A stretch of DNA of 7,324 nucleotides from an uncultured Lachnospiraceae bacterium. Its GTDB lineage: Bacteria > Bacillota > Clostridia > Lachnospirales > Lachnospiraceae. The position numbers and the translations under genes were made by a program. Every line of letters starts with the position of its first letter. Positions within the stretch are counted from its first letter, which is position 1. The DNA lies in contig CANSYV010000065.1 of assembly GCA_947651335.1 (NCBI GenBank), positions 1 through 7,324 on the forward strand, written 5' to 3'. The notes below the pieces were generated by a model. That model searched no databases. It was not told the origin of the DNA and saw nothing but the letters and a program-made list of their open reading frames with translations. Shown piece after piece: positions 5,388 to 7,324 of the stretch.

Positions 5388-6446
5388 ATGCCCAGAAAAG
5401 TAACAATCAATATGGTCGCTGAACGGGCAGGCGTATCCCGCGGGACCGTGGACCGTGTTTTGAATCAGCGCCCCCATGTGAGACCTGAATTATATGACCG
5501 TGTGGTGCAGGCAATCCGCGAAATGGGATACGTGCCGCCCAAAGAAGACCAATCCATCGCCCTCGGCCTGGGAAGCGGACATATTATGGAAAAAAACCGT
5601 ATGCTGGGTGTGGTGATGCCAAACTGGAAGGGATATTTCCGCAGTGAAGTCATGCGAGGAATCAAAGATGCCCGGGAGCTTCTGCAGAATTATTTTATAG
5701 ATGTGATTATAGAAGAATGTGATACCACACTTCCGGAAGAAAGCATAGAACGCCTGGAAAATCTGGTACAGCAGGGAGCTGAGGGAATCTCCATCTGCGC
5801 AATGGAACATCCGCTGATTGCCCAGAAAATCAACGAATTATCTGAAAAGGGAATTCCAGTTATCACCTACAATTCCGACATCTCAGATTGTAACCGGCTC
5901 TGTTTCGTAGGGCAGGACCTGGCCGCCAGCGGGCGTGTGGCAGGAGAATTGATGGCCAAATATCTGCGCCCCGGCGACCAGTTAATTGCCGCTGTGGCAA
6001 ACCCGAACTTTCATGCGCATCGTCTTCGCCTGCAGGGATTCTGCGACCTTCTTTATGAAAAAGGATTCCAAAAGAGCAGCATCCACATGATCGAAACCTA
6101 CAACGACTACATGCTTACTTTTCAAAATGTAAAAGATGTACTGCGTCAGGTGCCGGAAATAAAGGGAGTCTACATGGCGAACCACAGTGTGTCCGGCTGC
6201 GCGGAAGCCATCCACAGCATGGGGCTCACCGGGAAAATCCATGTGATCAGCCATGATCTGACAGAATCCACAAAAAGACTGCTGAAATCCGGCAGGATTG
6301 ACTTCGCAATCGCGCAGGATATTTATCAGCAGGGCTACCTCCCTCTTCTGGAACTGCGGAAATATCTGAACAAAACCGGGCCCTGGAAAATTGAAGCCAG
6401 CAGGCAGAAGATAGATATTATATGTGCGGAGAATATTTATTTGTAA
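5388..6446 (+). CDS. LacI-family transcriptional regulator with periplasmic-binding-type sensor domain
   Basis: A 352-aa DNA-binding regulator, divergent from the transporter operon. Residues 5-26 (VTINMVAERAGVSRGTVDRVLN) are a textbook LacI helix-turn-helix; TVDR replaces the more common TVSR. The C-terminal domain (about 72-345) has the sugar-binding fold of the transporter's binding protein, with comparable positions: Y161-N162, R212/R214 before QGF, D290 (SHDLTES) and Q310 (AQDIYQQGYLP). This suggests (inference) that it senses the imported ligand or a relative. The hinge is odd: between GY (47-48) and GVVMPN (74-79) there is no NxxAR-L motif and the linker is roughly 10 residues longer than in LacI, so DNA recognition may differ from the CG-centred mode. 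The start is set by AAGGAG 8 nt upstream. It has its own promoter and terminator and is probably the local repressor, perhaps also of itself. Target operator and effector are unproven. Confidence 0.92.
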   Translation: MPRKVTINMVAERAGVSRGTVDRVLNQRPHVRPELYDRVVQAIREMGYVPPKEDQSIALGLGSGHIMEKNRMLGVVMPNWKGYFRSEVMRGIKDARELLQNYFIDVIIEECDTTLPEESIERLENLVQQGAEGISICAMEHPLIAQKINELSEKGIPVITYNSDISDCNRLCFVGQDLAASGRVAGELMAKYLRPGDQLIAAVANPNFHAHRLRLQGFCDLLYEKGFQKSSIHMIETYNDYMLTFQNVKDVLRQVPEIKGVYMANHSVSGCAEAIHSMGLTGKIHVISHDLTESTKRLLKSGRIDFAIAQDIYQQGYLPLLELRKYLNKTGPWKIEASRQKIDIICAENIYL

Positions 6447-6464
6447 AAGATGGAATCAAAGAAT

Positions 6465-6507
6465 AAAAGCCCGTGAATCAGCGTGATTTTCTGATTCACG
6501 GGCTTTT
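6465..6507. terminator. Bidirectional rho-independent terminator between convergent genes
   Basis: AAAAGCCCGTGAATCAG (6465-6481) and CTGATTCACGGGCTTTT (6491-6507) form a perfect 17-bp stem around a 9-nt loop. The outer four base pairs are A-T, giving a T-run on whichever strand is read. It lies 18 bp after the regulator stop and 26 bp after the stop of the converging minus-strand gene, so it can end both transcripts. Confidence 0.92.
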
Positions 6508-6533
6508 ATAAATTTGTCAAAAATTAACTTTCC

Positions 6534-7324
6534 TCACTCAATGAGCCCCAGAAGCCAATCCCTTGCGTTCACACGGCGGATGCCATCATACTGTATCTCC
6601 GGGTCATCGTCAAGGGTTAGAATAAACTTCGGATAGTGGTCACGGATTGCCATAAGCGGCCTTAATTCTCTCTGCAGAGTTTTTTCATCGCGGACTGTTA
6701 ATGCCGCTTGATAATAGACAGTGCCTTTGCTGTTCTGTGCCACAAAATCCACCTCAAATCGATCCACCTTGCCCACATAGACGTCATATCCTCTTCTGAG
6801 AAGCTCCAGATATATGACATTTTCCAAAATGCGGCCCGCATCGTACTGCCTGCGGCCAAGAAGCATATAGCGCAGTCCAATATCCACAACATAATATTTC
6901 TCCAGTGTTTTCAAATACTGTCTGCCTTTGATATTATAACGTTTCGCCTGATAGATGATATAACTCTCAGACAATGATTCCAGGTATTTCTCTACTGTCT
7001 TGGCATCGATTTTTCTTCCGTCTGAAGTCATTGTATCCGCTATTTTTTTTGACGAAAGCGGATTTCCAATGTTGTCAAACACAAAGCGCAGAACACTTTT
7101 GAGCATCATCGTATCTGTGATTTTTTTTCTGCTGACAATATCTTTGACAACAATGGTATGATAAAGCCCTTCCAGATAATCCCTGATTTCTTCCGGCTGT
7201 CCTTTCAATTCCAGCGTATAGGGAAATGAGCTGTTTTCAAGATATTCTGTATATTTCACACCGCGTTCCTTCATATAGTCAACAACTGCCTTTAGCGCCT
7301 CCGTCGCATACCCCTGATTCCAAT
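6534..7324 (-). CDS. C-terminal half of a DUF4143-type ATPase joined to a GNAT-like N-terminus; partial at window edge, possibly a pseudogene
   Basis: The frame is open from the right edge to a TGA at 6536-6534. From about 7256 down it matches the C-terminal part of AAA+ ATPases carrying DUF4143: EYLENSSFPYTLEL, YLEGLYHTIVVKDIVSRKK, FDNIGNPLSSKKIADTM, LKTLEKYYVVDIGLRYMLLG, ILENVIYLELLRRGYDVYVG and EVDFVAQNSKGTVYYQ. The last two resemble a PD-(D/E)xK nuclease-like fold. The roughly 190-residue ATPase domain with its Walker motifs, which should precede this, is not what lies upstream. The first visible residues read WNQGYATEALKAVVDYM, a good match to the acetyl-CoA-binding motif of RimJ/RimL-type GNAT acetyltransferases. 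The join falls near MKERGVKYTEYL. The ATG at 7274 lacks a ribosome site, so the gene probably starts outside the window. Without Walker motifs it is unlikely to work as an ATPase. Biological role of such ATPases is unclear. Unrelated to the transporter operon. Confidence 0.72.
   Translation of the reverse strand, partial: WNQGYATEALKAVVDYMKERGVKYTEYLENSSFPYTLELKGQPEEIRDYLEGLYHTIVVKDIVSRKKITDTMMLKSVLRFVFDNIGNPLSSKKIADTMTSDGRKIDAKTVEKYLESLSESYIIYQAKRYNIKGRQYLKTLEKYYVVDIGLRYMLLGRRQYDAGRILENVIYLELLRRGYDVYVGKVDRFEVDFVAQNSKGTVYYQAALTVRDEKTLQRELRPLMAIRDHYPKFILTLDDDPEIQYDGIRRVNARDWLLGLIE

Noticed and set aside
1..7324. CRISPR array, tRNA or rRNA genes, intact transposase, phage genes
   Set aside because: No regularly spaced repeats, no cloverleaf-like sequence, no rRNA segments and no transposase, integrase or phage protein motifs were found on either strand.

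Overview
This window looks like chromosomal DNA of an anaerobic Firmicute, most likely a clostridial gut-type bacterium such as a Lachnospiraceae member. The evidence is the strong AGGAGG-type ribosome binding sites, AT-rich promoters of the vegetative sigma type between genes of moderate GC, a Firmicute-style lipoprotein signal on the binding protein, and the kinds of proteins present. I cannot name the species from sequence alone.

Layout, left to right. Positions 1-117 hold an 18-bp perfect palindrome and a rho-independent terminator for the minus-strand operon. Positions 118-4959 are a four-gene minus-strand operon, transcribed right to left: a two-domain RbsA/MglA-type sugar ABC ATPase (4959-3436, GTG start), an RbsC-type permease (3430-2480), an RbsB-type solute-binding lipoprotein (2422-1400) and a uroporphyrinogen-decarboxylase-superfamily enzyme of the MtaA/CmuA type (1374-118). 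Positions 4960-5387 are a dense divergent control region. It has a strong promoter on each strand, three phased A-tracts upstream of the operon promoter, several palindromes and direct repeats that look like operators, and a hairpin-containing leader on each side. Positions 5388-6446 encode a LacI-family regulator on the plus strand. A bidirectional hairpin terminator follows at 6465-6507. From 6534 to the right edge, on the minus strand, lies the C-terminal half of a DUF4143-type ATPase. Its extreme visible N-terminus reads instead like the acetyl-CoA-binding motif of a GNAT acetyltransferase, so this looks like a chimeric or decayed gene.

How it probably works (inference): the LacI-type regulator has a sensor domain of the same periplasmic-binding fold as the transporter's own binding protein. 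It probably senses the imported sugar-like compound or a derivative and controls the divergent operon through the palindrome placed at the operon's transcription start. The ABC system imports the compound, and the URO-D-family enzyme is the only catabolic candidate in the operon. Enzymes of that family that resemble MtaA/CmuA move methyl groups to or from corrinoids or thiols, so a methylated or methoxylated sugar-like substrate is possible but not shown. The ligand is unknown.
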